DNA of 64,000 nt, taken from contig CP093829.1 of NCBI GenBank assembly GCA_033063855.1, forward strand, positions 18,073,537 through 18,137,536, written 5' to 3'. This stretch comes from Smittia aterrima. Its lineage: Eukaryota; Arthropoda; Insecta; Diptera; Chironomidae. Each line of letters opens with the position of its first letter. The stretch's first letter is position 1. The notes beneath the pieces are model-generated. The model was given only the letters and a program-made list of their open reading frames with translations, made no database searches and was not told the DNA's origin. Below, piece by piece: positions 51,374 through 62,104 of the stretch. The position numbers and the translations under genes are program-made.

Positions 51374-53242
51374 TTCTAATTAATTAAACTTCCGAAATCG
51401 TCGGCCGTTCTTCGCAGAATCCGAAATACAATTATGAGCTCAGATCATGTCGTAAAGAAAGAATTCTCTTATCGTTTCAAAGATTAGATTAAAATACAAC
51501 TACAAATACGACGAATCATCATCAATTGCGAACGTTAACTTTTCTGCCTCGCCTGAGCTGACTTCGCTCATAAATTAGTTAATGCCAGTCGTGATAAATC
51601 TGAGCTGCTCACAAATGGCTTTCATCCCCTCTCGCACTAAAGTCAAGCCGTGTGCCTTACAACGATGTTAATGGCGCAACATTTTAATGGCACTGAACTT
51701 GATCCCTTCTAGTTCAGCACAATCCCGTACACATAACACTTTTTGACTATTGATTTTTTTACTACCTCAACATTATTATCTCTCATTATTTCGCAGTAAA
51801 AATCGCTTTGCTCATAAAACGATTTTATGTCGTGTGCGAATGCCGTCGCCCTTTCGTCTTTGCTGATCCTTAAGAGCAGAGCTAAAGAATGAGCAACTTA
51901 TTTATTTGGAATGAGATTCAGATTAAGTAAGAATTTATTGAATAAATTTGTCATAGATCAAGTTGAAGTAGATTTTCAAACAAGGAGAGAAGTTCTCTTC
52001 TTGAGAGCTCACTCTAGATTTTTATTTCTTTCGTGTATCATCAAATCGATGCTCAGAATCTATTGAAGCATGAGTCAAACTCCTCTCGACTTATGTGGCC
52101 CTAACACAAAAATATAATTTTTGGTGTATCACTCCCTAGCGGCGGCATAAAAATCATGGCCATAAATTTCCGCATTAGTGCACAATAATAATTGAATGTT
52201 AATGCGTTTTGCGAGAGCTCCGTTGTCGACTTGAAAAATCCATCAAATGAAAAGCCCTCTCTTGCTCCTTTCCCCATTTTATCAATCACACACACGAGCA
52301 ACACACAAACTGAGTTTGTTGAAAGTTCAGCTTAGCGGAATAATTGAAAACGAGCCAGATGTGAGTGAGATCTGAGGTCGTCGTTACTTTAAAGTGTGTG
52401 AAAGCTTTTCCAAGTACCACATGAAGTGACGAAAAAGTTTTTTTGTTTCTCTGGTGTGATAACCTTGGATAAATCAGCGTAATCGAGCGTCAAATTTGAT
52501 CACACCATGATTTCGTGAGAGCAGATATTTCCGAAAGAACTATGAGAAGCACACAACAATATAAATGATGGGAGCATAGGAGCAAGGACGTTGCTCGGAA
52601 CAATCTTCTAATTTGTTTCCTTCTCGGAGGAGAATTTTGCTAACGAAAGTAGGTTACGACTGTGGGGGCAGATTAAGCTCAATTTATGCTGAAAGCTCGA
52701 GGCAAATGTCTTTCGATCGATGAAAGCTTCTGTATCGAAATGATTGCGACTCTTCGATTCTTGACGTCATGAAAACAACAGCGAACTTTCTCTCTCAATT
52801 AAGCAATCAATTTCGCGTCAGTTTACTTTCCCTTCGTGTCTCGATGTCGAGTCACTGTGTCAATTTGTTTCGTAAACTGCAATCCGACTGCCATGTCCCA
52901 TTAATTTCAATTACATTCACTGAAGGTACGATTAGATAAAGCCCCCGACTAAATGGATGGTTAATTGTTGAGATAAATTCACTTTAACGGCCTTCGTCGA
53001 GACAAGTACTAACAAATAATTGCATTTCGCTTTGTTAATATTCCGCTCATTCTGCTCCGCTCGAATTTGTTTCAATTAGAATCAATCAGAGAGTTGTTTT
53101 GATAAGAAAATAAGAAAGCTATTGACAACGAGTTCAGTGATTGCGAAATGTTGTCGCAACTCTTGACAGTGAATTGAAAAGTCAAGACGTTGATTTGCCA
53201 TCTTCGTTTTATTTACTGAGGTGAATGTCAACATGATACGAT
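51374..53242. other. Gap between EcKL copies 1 and 2
   Basis: No gene is visible in these 1.9 kb, and I find no EcKL relic here, unlike the other gaps in the array. The upstream part must hold the promoter of copy 1 and the downstream part the 3' end of copy 2. Confidence 0.5.
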
Positions 53243-54599
53243 CTACAGCCAACCTTTCTCCACCCACGACATCAACAGTTTCTGAAAAATCATCTTGCAC
53301 TTCGGAAGATTGAACAGAAGCTTCATGTAGTAATCCCGCGTTTCACCTTCGGGTTTCTCGACTTGATCCGAGAAAATTGTTGGGATGATAAAAATAGATC
53401 GAAGAACTTGCAGTGGTCCGTCCTTTGATAGTTCTTCATTCAACTCATTCAGCGTTGGCGTGGGCTTGGTGAAACCGAAAGCTTTCAAAGCACTCACAAA
53501 CTCATCGTGATAGAATCTAATTAAGTCATGTGTAGGCAACTCTCCATTCTCATCTCTTTTCACGAGATCAAACATGAAAATCAGGTCAACCGATGGGCTA
53601 CAGTAGATGCTTAATTGAAAGTCAATCTGGAAATAAATCAGATATCCAGTCGCTTGGAAGATGATCAAAGGAAAGTCATACAAAGCGGAGGCTCTCTAAG
53701 CGGTTATCCGAGTCGTTTTTGATGAGAATGTTTCCCTCATGGAAGTCTCCATGGTTCAGAACGTTGAACCCTTGGCCACGTTTCCTTGCTGTGTACGTCC
53801 CACGACCAATTGTCCCAATGTTTTGAGAAAACTCTTCAAGTTTTGGAAGATAATGTTCACAGCCGGTCCAAGAGCCAACGACCTCACGGAAAGTCTGTAA
53901 AGGTTTGTCAAAAAATCCTCTAACAACTTCGGGTGATTGGAAAAGTGAGTGATTGAAGTCGGAGAAGTCGCATTCGTTCTGTCGAATGAAAAATAATGAA
54001 AGTTTCATTTCAATAAATAAATCCAAAAATTCACAAACATTCTCCGCCAAGAAAAAAGAAGCAGCGTGAAACTTTGCAAGCTTGCGAATGATTTTCTTCG
54101 AGTCGTCGAACGCATCAGGTGGCTGGTTTGGAGAGGAATATCCGTCGGGGGCCAAATCCTTCAAAATTATGATTGGGAAAGGTTTGTCCGCAGCATAAAT
54201 TAACCTTTCGAGAGCATGAAATTAGTTTAACAGCGAGTGAAGTGAATGATTTGTGGCTTACTCGGGACCAAGGTCAAATTCCATTCCGCTACGCTTAAAC
54301 AGTTGATTGATGGCAGGGATCGTTTCCTTATACATTCTCATTTCGTTTTCAAACAAAGGTCCAGCACCGACCACTGTAGCATTGAATCCTTCTCCAAGCG
54401 GTTTCGTCTTGATAATAACATTCAAAACCTCAGACTGAGATTTCGATGAAGTAAATTCAATTTTAACGCGATTCATTTGACTTAGAAATGCGTCAGATTC
54501 AATTGCGAAGTTGAATGATGAGACTTCAATCGTCGAATCTAATTTGTAAATTCGTAAAACATTTTGAAGAAAAGCTTTATCAAGCCATTCCATTTTCAC
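53243..54599 (-). CDS. EcKinase-like (CHK domain) protein, array copy 2
   Basis: Four exons, 54599-54262, 54204-54039, 53978-53682 and 53626-53243, give 394 residues. The EcKL fold is shown by VIIKTKP (putative ATP lysine), LIYAADKPF, LAKFHAASFFLAEN and the catalytic loop NVLNHGDFHEGN (His244, Asp246, Asn251). The metal-binding Asp269 is in IDFQLSIY, followed by SPSVDL. The loop has Glu-Gly before the Asn where the other copies have Leu-Arg or Ser-Arg, a change that may affect substrate or metal handling (inference). Intron 2 uses the uncommon donor GTTTGT and intron 3 GTATGA. There is no intron after the SPSVD segment. A clean TATA/initiator promoter sits about 100 bp upstream of the start codon. 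Confidence 0.91.
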
Positions 54600-54692
54600 T
54601 AAACTTTCTCAAAATTACTGAGCAAATATCAAAACGTTATGAAGCACTTGACGTCGATGACACAACTTGTTCCAGTCCGATGAGTTTTAAAC

Positions 54693-54726
54693 TGAACTCT
54701 CTAAATATTTACTGGGGGTTTTTATA
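54693..54726 (-). promoter_or_regulatory. Core promoter of EcKL copy 2
   Basis: On the minus strand TATAAAA (54726-54720) is followed 33 bases later by the initiator TCAGT, with its A at 54693. This predicts a 5' untranslated region of about 93 bases before the start codon at 54599. Confidence 0.65.
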
Positions 54727-54955
54727 AATCGAAATTTGTTCGTTTGTGGTGGAAAACGAATTCTGGTGAAGATATCAGCAAATATGTGAGAAAGCGACTG
54801 CGGTTGAGATTGAATCGCTACGAAAAGCTTTCATTGTTTGATCAGCATTTAACGTGAGAATGCTGGAAATAGCAAAAAGTGCAACGAAAATTCGATTCAA
54901 AGGAACTGACGAGACAAATTTTAAGTAACTTTCATTTTATTTGAAATGATTTTCT

Positions 54956-56431
54956 TTAGAACCAACCATTGCTTGCCCAAGATTTCATTTCTCTCTTCAA
55001 CATATTAATGCTAATTGGATTTTTATAGAGCTCGCGTTTAATGTTGTTACCTTCGCCAGTCTCCATCATTTCTTCAATGTTGACTGTGTCCCAGTCGAGC
55101 AAAAACATTGGCACAAAGCAGATTGAGAAGAAAGCTCTGTACGCTCCACGCTTCATGAGTTCCACGTTTAAATCAAGAAGCGTAGGCGGCGTCTTCAAGA
55201 ATCCCGTCGATTTCAAAGCTTTGACAAATTGTTCATGGTAAAATACGAGCAACTCTTCGATTGGTATGATTCCTTTTTCATTTCGTTTCACTAAAACGTT
55301 TAACGCGTAAGTCTACAAAGAAAGAGTTTTCAAAAGATTCGAAGTGAAAAATGAAAAGATTCACTCACTATATCCATTGCTGGACTTCCATAAAAACAGG
55401 TTTGAAAATCAATCTGAAAGAGAAAACATTTTACTGATAAAAAAGATCAGAAGTTGATTTTAAAAACTTACAAATAACAATTTTTCTAATCGATTTTTAT
55501 CGCTCGTCTTATTTAAAAGATTCCTTGAGTGGAAATCTCCATGGTTAAGAACGTTGAAGCCGTTTCCAGGTTTGTTAGGAACATTAATTGCTGCGAGATC
55601 ATCGATATTTTTAATCAAGTTTTCAACATTGGAAGCGAAATGTTCGTAACCTTCCCAAGTCTTAACAACTTCCTTGAAAACTTCCAAAGTGTTTATAAAG
55701 AAATTTTCAACAATTTCTCGATGATCGAATACTGAAAATTTGAAGGAGGTCAAGTCCATCTCGTTCTGAAAGTAATGAGAGATTATTATCGTTTCAATCA
55801 TTTCTGTCAGTCATCTCACGTTTTCAACTAAATAATATGAAGCTGCGTGGAATTGCGCGAGTTTCTCGATGATCAACTTTGAATCTGCAAGCTCTTCAGG
55901 AGCAGTCTTAGGCGATTTGAATCCTTCTGAGCTCAAGTCTTTTAAAATAATTATTTGAAATGGTTCATTGGCTGCATAAATTAACCTTTGAATGATGAAT
56001 GGAATTAAAAAAGGTTTACAAAGAGCGAAAGTCGCAACTTACTCAGGAGCAAACTCGACCTTTATTCCATTTCTCTCATAAAGCTGCGTCATCGCTGGGA
56101 TGACTTCGTTGTACATTCGAATCTCACATGCAAATATTGGAGCCATGTTCACAGTTTGAGTCATCGCGTTTGAATTAACTGCTTTAAGAACGACGCTTAG
56201 TGTTTCGGGCTCAGGTTTTGGAAATTTTGTTGATGAGAATTCGATGGAAATTTGGAACATTGCGCTGCCATAATGTTCACCAAATCCTTTCAAGATCGTA
56301 AAGTTTGATACTTTGACGGTTTGATCGTTATTGTAACTTTGAAGTGCTTTAGAAAGCAAAATGTTATCAAGCCAATCAGGCTTCGCCTGCTGTGCATTTG
56401 TTGATGATTGAATTTCTTTAGATTTATCCAT
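54956..56431 (-). CDS. EcKinase-like (CHK domain) protein, array copy 3
   Basis: Five exons, 56431-56043, 55985-55820, 55765-55472, 55413-55369 and 55312-54956, give 416 residues. It shows the EcKL marks: putative ATP lysine in VVLKAVN, LIYAANEPF, LAQFHAASYYLVEN, the catalytic loop NVLNHGDFHSRN (His260, Asp262, Asn267) and IDFQTCFYGSPAMDI with Asp285. The 45-base fourth exon codes exactly this metal-binding segment and is shared with copies 4, 5 and 6. Three of the four introns are under 100 bp. Its N-terminal half is closest to copies 4 and 5, while its FQ after the metal-binding Asp resembles copies 1 and 2. A relic of a further copy lies about 550 bp upstream. Confidence 0.92.
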
Positions 56432-56984
56432 TGCGTCGCGAACTTGACAATGATAAGATAAAGTTTTAATTTTAGTAATTTAATACGACAAAGTCCAAAT
56501 TTATTTCAAAAAGTTTTCAATTTTCTTAAAAATTATAAAAATTTGAAATTAAAACACCACAAAAAAAAATTAATTCTTCCCACGACAAGTCTCAAACGCA
56601 AACTAAACAAAATTCGTTTGACGAATGTAACTTATTTCTATTTTTATCAATTAAACAAGTATTGAGCTGGAAGTTTAGATTTTGATGTGAGAGACTCGTC
56701 ACATAGAATACAAGTTTCGCTAAATGAAACTGAGTCGCGGAAATTGAGTGACCTTGTGTTGAGTGATTACGTTATGTGACAAACACTTCAAAAAATTTAA
56801 TGTTCGAATCATTTTTAATGAACTTTTAGAAAACTTGAGAGCTTTACATTTTCCGTTGAAGCCTTCTCTTGCAAATTTGATTCTCGAAAAGCTTTTGCAT
56901 GAAGTTCTATCCAGTTATCCCATCAGAGCTCATCCCATTAGATTTACTCATCATTGAGCCTAAGCAGATTGCGAATAAAACTTT

Positions 56985-57142
56985 GAAATTGTCATGCTTC
57001 AAGAGACCGACATTCAGGTCGAGCAAAGATTCTAAAATCCCATTGATTGAAGTGATTTGACGAACTCTAAATGGTAAAACTTAATCAGCTCATCGATTGG
57101 AATTACCGAGATCTCATCTCTCACTAATCCAAAAACGAATGT
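56985..57142 (-). pseudogene. Relic of an EcKL last exon
   Basis: An acceptor-like TTTTTTCAG is followed on the minus strand by a decayed copy of the EcKL last exon. It reads through TFVFGLVRDE and DELIKFYHLEFVKSLQSMGF, meets a TAG stop, and continues in another frame as SLLDLNVGLLKHDN. The expected linker of four to six residues after MGF is missing with a frameshift. No earlier exons are visible upstream to 57592, and the end of the exon is also gone. It shows that a further gene once stood between copies 3 and 4. Confidence 0.8.
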
Positions 57143-57592
57143 CTGAAAAAATAAACCAGACGATTGAAGTTATCTCAGAGTGTTAATTGTTATTTGATTT
57201 ACTTTATTTTCTAACCTAAGAGCTTGATTCGTTTTCTTACTTGAGAGCTGTATCATTTAAACAGAGTGATAAGTGAATTTTTAATGACTGTTGAGTTTTA
57301 ATTGAGTTGGAAAATTTCTAAGGAAATGTTTTCACGTTTGAAGAGCTTTCGATTAGAAATTCGCTGTTTAGCCTCTCGGGCAATGCTCCCTGAGTATCTT
57401 ACAAGATTATATAACAAGATTTATTTCTCTTTTCGACGATAAGAGAAATAATTTTGTGATAACGATAAAGTTCAAGGTCTATGATGGTTATTGAGAGCTT
57501 CTGACAAAAAGATAAGAAATCCGCCACCAAAGTCTAAATAATTCAGAAATTTAATGTTTCGACTCTTAACGTCTGATTTATTCAAAAGATCT

Positions 57593-59047
57593 TTAGATCC
57601 AACCCTTCGTTTCCCACATTTTCAGTTTCTTCTGAATCATTTTCTTGCAATTCGGATTATCGTAAAGCTTTTTCTTGAAGTTTGGGTCCATCATGTCTTC
57701 GATCTTGAGGTCTTCCCATTGAATCAACATCATTGGTAGCAAGCAAATTGAGAAAACTACTGTGTAAGCTCCATTTTTCATGAGCTCGATGTTCAAGTCA
57801 AGAAGCGATGGAGGCACTTTCATGAATCCCATTGTCTTCAGAGTCTTGACGAACTCTGCATGATAGAAAGAAATTAACTCTTCGTAGGGCAGTTCGCCTT
57901 CGTCGTTGAGCTTCACCATTCCAAGCATGTACGTCTATGAAAAGATTTAAATTAAAAAAAGCCGTAAAAGAAAATAAATAAGATACTCACTAGATCTACA
58001 GCAGGACTGGAGTAAGTTGTGATCTGATGATCGATCTGAAAAAGAAAACATTGAAACTAATAAGTCACTTTCCGATTTAAATCTAACTTACGAAAAACAA
58101 TTTTTCTAAACGATCATTCTCGTTCATCTTAAAGAGAAGATTTCTCAAATGGAAGTCTCCATGATTCAAAACGTTATAGCCGTTCCCCGGCTTGTTTGGG
58201 GCGACAATTTTTCCAAGGTCCATGACATTCTTCTTTAATTTTTCAATGTTGGGAATGAAAAGCTCGTAACCTTCCCAGGATGCGAGAACTTCCTCAAAAG
58301 CTCCAAGTGAGTTGCCATAAAATTGGTCAATCAAAGCAGCATTCGTGAACATTGGATTTTTGAAATCAGTCAAGTCAAGCTCATTCTGAAATCAGAAAGT
58401 TGATCATTCCATTTTATCGCGTTTCTATAAATTTACTCACGTTCTCAGCTAAGTAATACGAAGCTGCGTGGAATTGCGCGAGAAGCTTGATAATCATTTT
58501 TGAGTCATCGAGTTCGTTTGGTGGGGCACGGCCAGCTGAAAATCCGTCTCCACTCATATCTCTTAAGATAATGATATCAAATGGCTCATTGGACGCGTAA
58601 ATTAATCTTTTAATGATAAAGAAAATTAGAAAAAATTAAATAAAATGTCAATCACTCTTCTTACTCCGGTGATAGATCAATCTTCATTCCACTTTGTTCG
58701 AAAAGCTGCGACATCGCAGGGATAACTTCCTTGTACATTCTTATCTCAGAAACAAAAACATTTGCAATATCGATCATGTCAGCAATTGCACTAACTGGTC
58801 TTGCTTTGAGAACAACATCCAAAGTTTCAGATTTTCGAAATCTCGTTGAGGAGAATTCAATAGAAAGTTGAAACATTGTGCTGCCATAATGTTGGCTGAA
58901 GCCTTTCTTGATCGTGAAGTTCGACACTTTGGCGGTTTGATCGTGCTTATAGCTCTGAATTGCTTTGGACAGCAAATCGTTAGTAAGCCAATCTGGAGCT
59001 GTTACCTTTGCTTCCTTTGGAGCCTCCACATCATTCCTATTTTCCAT
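57593..59047 (-). CDS. EcKinase-like (CHK domain) protein, array copy 4
   Basis: Five exons, 59047-58665, 58606-58441, 58385-58092, 58035-57991 and 57934-57593, give 409 residues. The protein is a close paralogue of copy 5: the last exons are nearly alike (GMVKLNDEGELPYEELISFY), as are the first. The putative ATP lysine is in VVLKARP. The catalytic loop is NVLNHGDFHLRN (His258, Asp260, Asn265). The metal-binding segment reads IDHQITTYSSPAVDL (Asp283), with His where copies 1 to 3 have Phe. All five exons are open with good splice sites, so the gene looks functional. Its upstream DNA is also shared with copy 5, which shows a duplication larger than the gene. Confidence 0.93.
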
Positions 59048-59541
59048 TTCAGCGAAACGTTACTCTGTGATAAGATAAGAAGGTTTCAATCACAACGAGG
59101 AAGAGTATTGAGAGACTTCAAGGTTGAATTTATATGATTTCTCTCAATTGTAAAGTGTTTACGAGAGTCTCGATTGTAAAGTGTTTTCAATTCAAATCAT
59201 ACAAAGTCAAGAATAAATTTGACTCAAAAGTTACGTGAGATCTTCTACTAACCTTCCTCAATTCTTATATCGACGAACTTCAAACTCAAACTGAATGACT
59301 TTACTTCCACATTTTGCTATCGTTCGCTCTTTTAATGTTGAATGGTGATTGTTTTCATTGTGTGAAGTTAATTCTATCATGAAGATAAAAACCTAAATAT
59401 TGATAAATGAAAAAAGTGGCGGAACCTTATTTGATTGTTACATTCAATGATTTGCGATTTTTTTAAACGAGCAATTCGAATAAAGATAAAAGAGATTAGT
59501 TGAATGAATTTTCTTCCATATTTGATCAAAAGCTTATCATT
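59048..59541 (-). repeat. Upstream region of EcKL copy 4, paralogous to that of copy 5
   Basis: This stretch matches 61724-62104 in order and orientation. Shared words include ACTAACCTTCCTCAATTC, CGAACTTCAAACTCAAACTG and GGTTGAATT. It also carries a TATAAATT word on the minus strand (59135-59128), a likely promoter for copy 4; the matching place in copy 5 reads ATATTAATT, a weaker box. Confidence 0.75.
59147..59186. repeat. Small direct repeat, 14 bp, period 26
   Basis: ATTGTAAAGTGTTT occurs at 59147-59160 and again at 59173-59186. It lies just upstream of the TATA-like word of EcKL copy 4 and is not seen in the matching DNA upstream of copy 5, so it arose after the duplication. Confidence 0.7.
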
Positions 59542-59760
59542 TTAAGTTCATCCTTTTTGAGCCCACGAATTCAATTGTCTCTATATTAATATTCTTCAGA
59601 TGGTTATAAATATTCTTCTTGAAGTTGTTGTCTTCCTAAAACCTGCGTTGATCGTGAAATTCTTTACTTCGATCGAGTTATCGTGTTTGTAGTTTTGAAG
59701 TGCTTTGGAAAGAAAATCATTTGTCAATCATTCTGGCAGTTTTTCTTTTGGTTGTTCCAT
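59542..59760 (-). pseudogene. EcKL pseudogene with a large internal deletion, sister of copy 6
   Basis: The first 44 codons match copy 6 (MEQPKE, then LTNDFLSKALQNYKHD, then KNFTINAGF), but codon 11, Trp in copy 6, is a TGA stop. After NAGF the sequence jumps at 59635/59636 straight to the last exon (EDNNFKKNI), which then decays to the end. Relative to copy 6, about 1.16 kb is missing, from near 63369 to near 62205. The breakpoint shares one base, as in end-joining deletions. With the catalytic part gone it cannot code a kinase. Confidence 0.9.
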
Positions 59761-60249
59761 GTCAAGTTGATTTTCTCGGCGAAAAGGTGAAAGAGAACTC
59801 AAAATATTCGTGAGAGAAGAGCGCACGTTTAATTATGGTTTCAGTGAAGCTCAAACACAAACTCAAAGAATAAACAAATCAGATTCACTATCACGCGCAA
59901 CAATAAACATTCCTACAGTTGAGTTTACAGATTGTTTTTAAGTTTCGTTGTGTGAAACCAAAAATTCTTTGAAAATGTTTGATATAATTAAATCGTTGGA
60001 TCAGAACTCGCCGCTGAAGCTTTCAAGGCTAATTATTAAGAACAAAAAATCACCGATGAACGAGAAAATGTTTTTGTGTACAAAAATTCCAATGATGACT
60101 TTTGGCATTTGTGTGATTACCTTGCAGCTGAGTAAAAGCCCACAAGTGAATGAATATTAATTGCTCGTTTTATTTCTGTGTTCAGATGCGACTGATAATG
60201 TCAACAAAACATTTTCCGAGTCTATTCGATTTAACAATTAAATTTATTC
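59761..60249. repeat. Intergenic duplicate of 63494-63943
   Basis: This gap between the pseudogene and EcKL copy 5 matches the gap upstream of copy 6 in order and orientation. Shared words include TATCACGCGCAACA, GAGAAAATGTTTTTG and TATTTCTGTGTTCAGATGCG. It therefore belongs to the duplicated unit. A 70-codon plus-strand open frame at 59948-60160 is not kept open in the other copy, so I do not call it a gene. Confidence 0.8.
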
Positions 60250-61723
60250 TTAGATCCAACCATTCGTTTTCCAGATTTTTATTTCCCTCTGAAGCATTTT
60301 TTTGCAAATTGGATTCTCGTAAAGCTTTCGCTTGAAATTCTTGTCCATCATATCTTCGATCTTTAGGTCGTCCCATTGAATCAACAACATTGGGATCATG
60401 CAAATTAAGATAATTACTTTAAACACTCCATTTTTCATGAGCTCGATGTTCAAGTCAAGAAGCGATGGCGCCGCTTTCATGAATCCGATCGTTTTCAGAG
60501 TCTTGACAAACTCTTCATGGTAGAACGAAATTAACTCTTCGTAGGGCAGTTCGCCTTCGTCGTTGAGCTTCACCATTCCTATCATGTACGTCTATAAAAA
60601 AATTACACGTAAAATGGAATGTAAAATAAAATAATATTTATGTATAATTTATTAATACTTACTAGATCAACAGCAGGACTGCAGTAACTGCTGATCTGGT
60701 GATCGATCTGAGGAAGAAAACATTGAAACTAATGACTCACATTCCGATTTAAACTTAACTTACAAAAAATAGTTTCTCTAAACGATTATTCTCGTTCATC
60801 TTTACGAGAATATTTCTCAAATGGAAGTCTCCATGATTCAAAACGTTATAGCCGTTCCCCGTCTTGTTTGGTATAACCACTCTTTCAAGGCCTATGATAT
60901 TCCTTTTTAAGTTTTCAATGTTGGGAATAAAATTCTCGTATCCTTCCCAGGATGCAAGAACTTCCGCAAAAACTTCAAGCGTGTTACCGAAGAATGAATC
61001 AACCATTTGAGGATTCGCAAACAACGTATTTTTGAATTTCGTAAGGTCAAGCTCATTCTGAAATTAAACAGATGATCATTTAAATCTATTGCGTTTCAAT
61101 AAATTGACTCACGTTCTCGGCTAAGTAATATGAAGCTGCGTGGAATTTCGCAAGAAGCTTAATGATCATTTTTGAGTCCTCGAGTTCGTTTGGTGGAGAT
61201 TGGGGAGCCTTGAACCCGTCTCCGCTCATATCTCTCATGATTATGATATCAAGTGGCTCATTTGCCGCGTAAATTAATCTTTTAATGATAAACTAAATAA
61301 GTTAAATTGTAAAAAAATTAAACCTTAATCTTACTCAGGTGCCAGCTCAACCTTCATTCCACTTCTTTCGAAAAGCTCTGCCATCGCTGGGAGAACTTCT
61401 TTATACATTCTAATTTCAGTTACAAAGATATCAGAAATATCAAGCATGTCAGCTATAGCATTAACTGGTCTTGCTTTGAGAACGACATCTAAAGTTTCAT
61501 TCTCAGATTTTTGGAATTTCTCTGAGGAAAATACGATGGAGAGTTGAAACATTGTGCTGCCATAATGTTCGCTGAATCCTTTCTTGATCGTGAAGTTTAA
61601 CACTTTAACTGTTTGATCGTGTTTGTAGCTCTGAATTGCTTTGGAGAGCAAATCGTTGTTTAGCCAATCTGGAGCCGTTACCTTTGGTTTCTTTTGAGCC
61701 TCCAAACCATTTCCATTTTCCAT
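60250..61723 (-). CDS. EcKinase-like (CHK domain) protein, array copy 5
   Basis: Five exons, 61723-61335, 61278-61113, 61057-60764, 60707-60663 and 60591-60250, give 411 residues. Motifs are the putative ATP lysine in VVLKARP, LIYAANEPL, LAKFHAASYYLAEN, the catalytic loop NVLNHGDFHLRN (His260, Asp262, Asn267) and IDHQISSYCSPAVDL with Asp285. It is the closest relative of copy 4, and the two share flanking DNA, so they are daughters of a recent two-gene duplication. All splice sites are good and no frame is broken, so it is likely functional. Substrate is unknown; the family is tied to ecdysteroid phosphorylation and detoxification in insects. Confidence 0.93.
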
Positions 61724-62104
61724 TTCAGCGAAACGTTACTCTGAAATAAGAAGCTTTCAATCGTAACGAGGATTTCAAGGTTGAATTAATATGATTTCTC
61801 GCAATTGAGAAAGATATCTCTCAAAAGTCACGTGAAATCGTCTACTAACCTTCCTCAATTCTTATTTCCACGAACTTCAAACTCAAACTGAATGAATTTA
61901 TTCTCTCGTACGCTCGTTTTATGTTAAATGTTGATTTGTTTTGTTTGTGTGAATTCAATTCTGTCACGAAGATAAAAACTTCGTTTCATTGGATGATTTG
62001 CAAATTTTTTTTATAACGATTAAATCGTTTAATGATAAATTTTTTTATTTGATACTAATTCCTTTAATGAATTTTCTTCCATAATTGAACAAAAGCTTAT
62101 CATT
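61724..62104. repeat. Upstream region of EcKL copy 5, paralogous to 59048-59541
   Basis: The sequence matches the region upstream of copy 4 in order and orientation, with the same run of shared words. It carries the promoter of copy 5 and the 3' end of copy 6. Confidence 0.75.

Noticed and set aside
59948..60160. 70-codon plus-strand frame between EcKL genes
   Set aside because: The paralogous spacer at 63660-63880 is similar in sequence but its frame is broken, so it is not constrained as coding.
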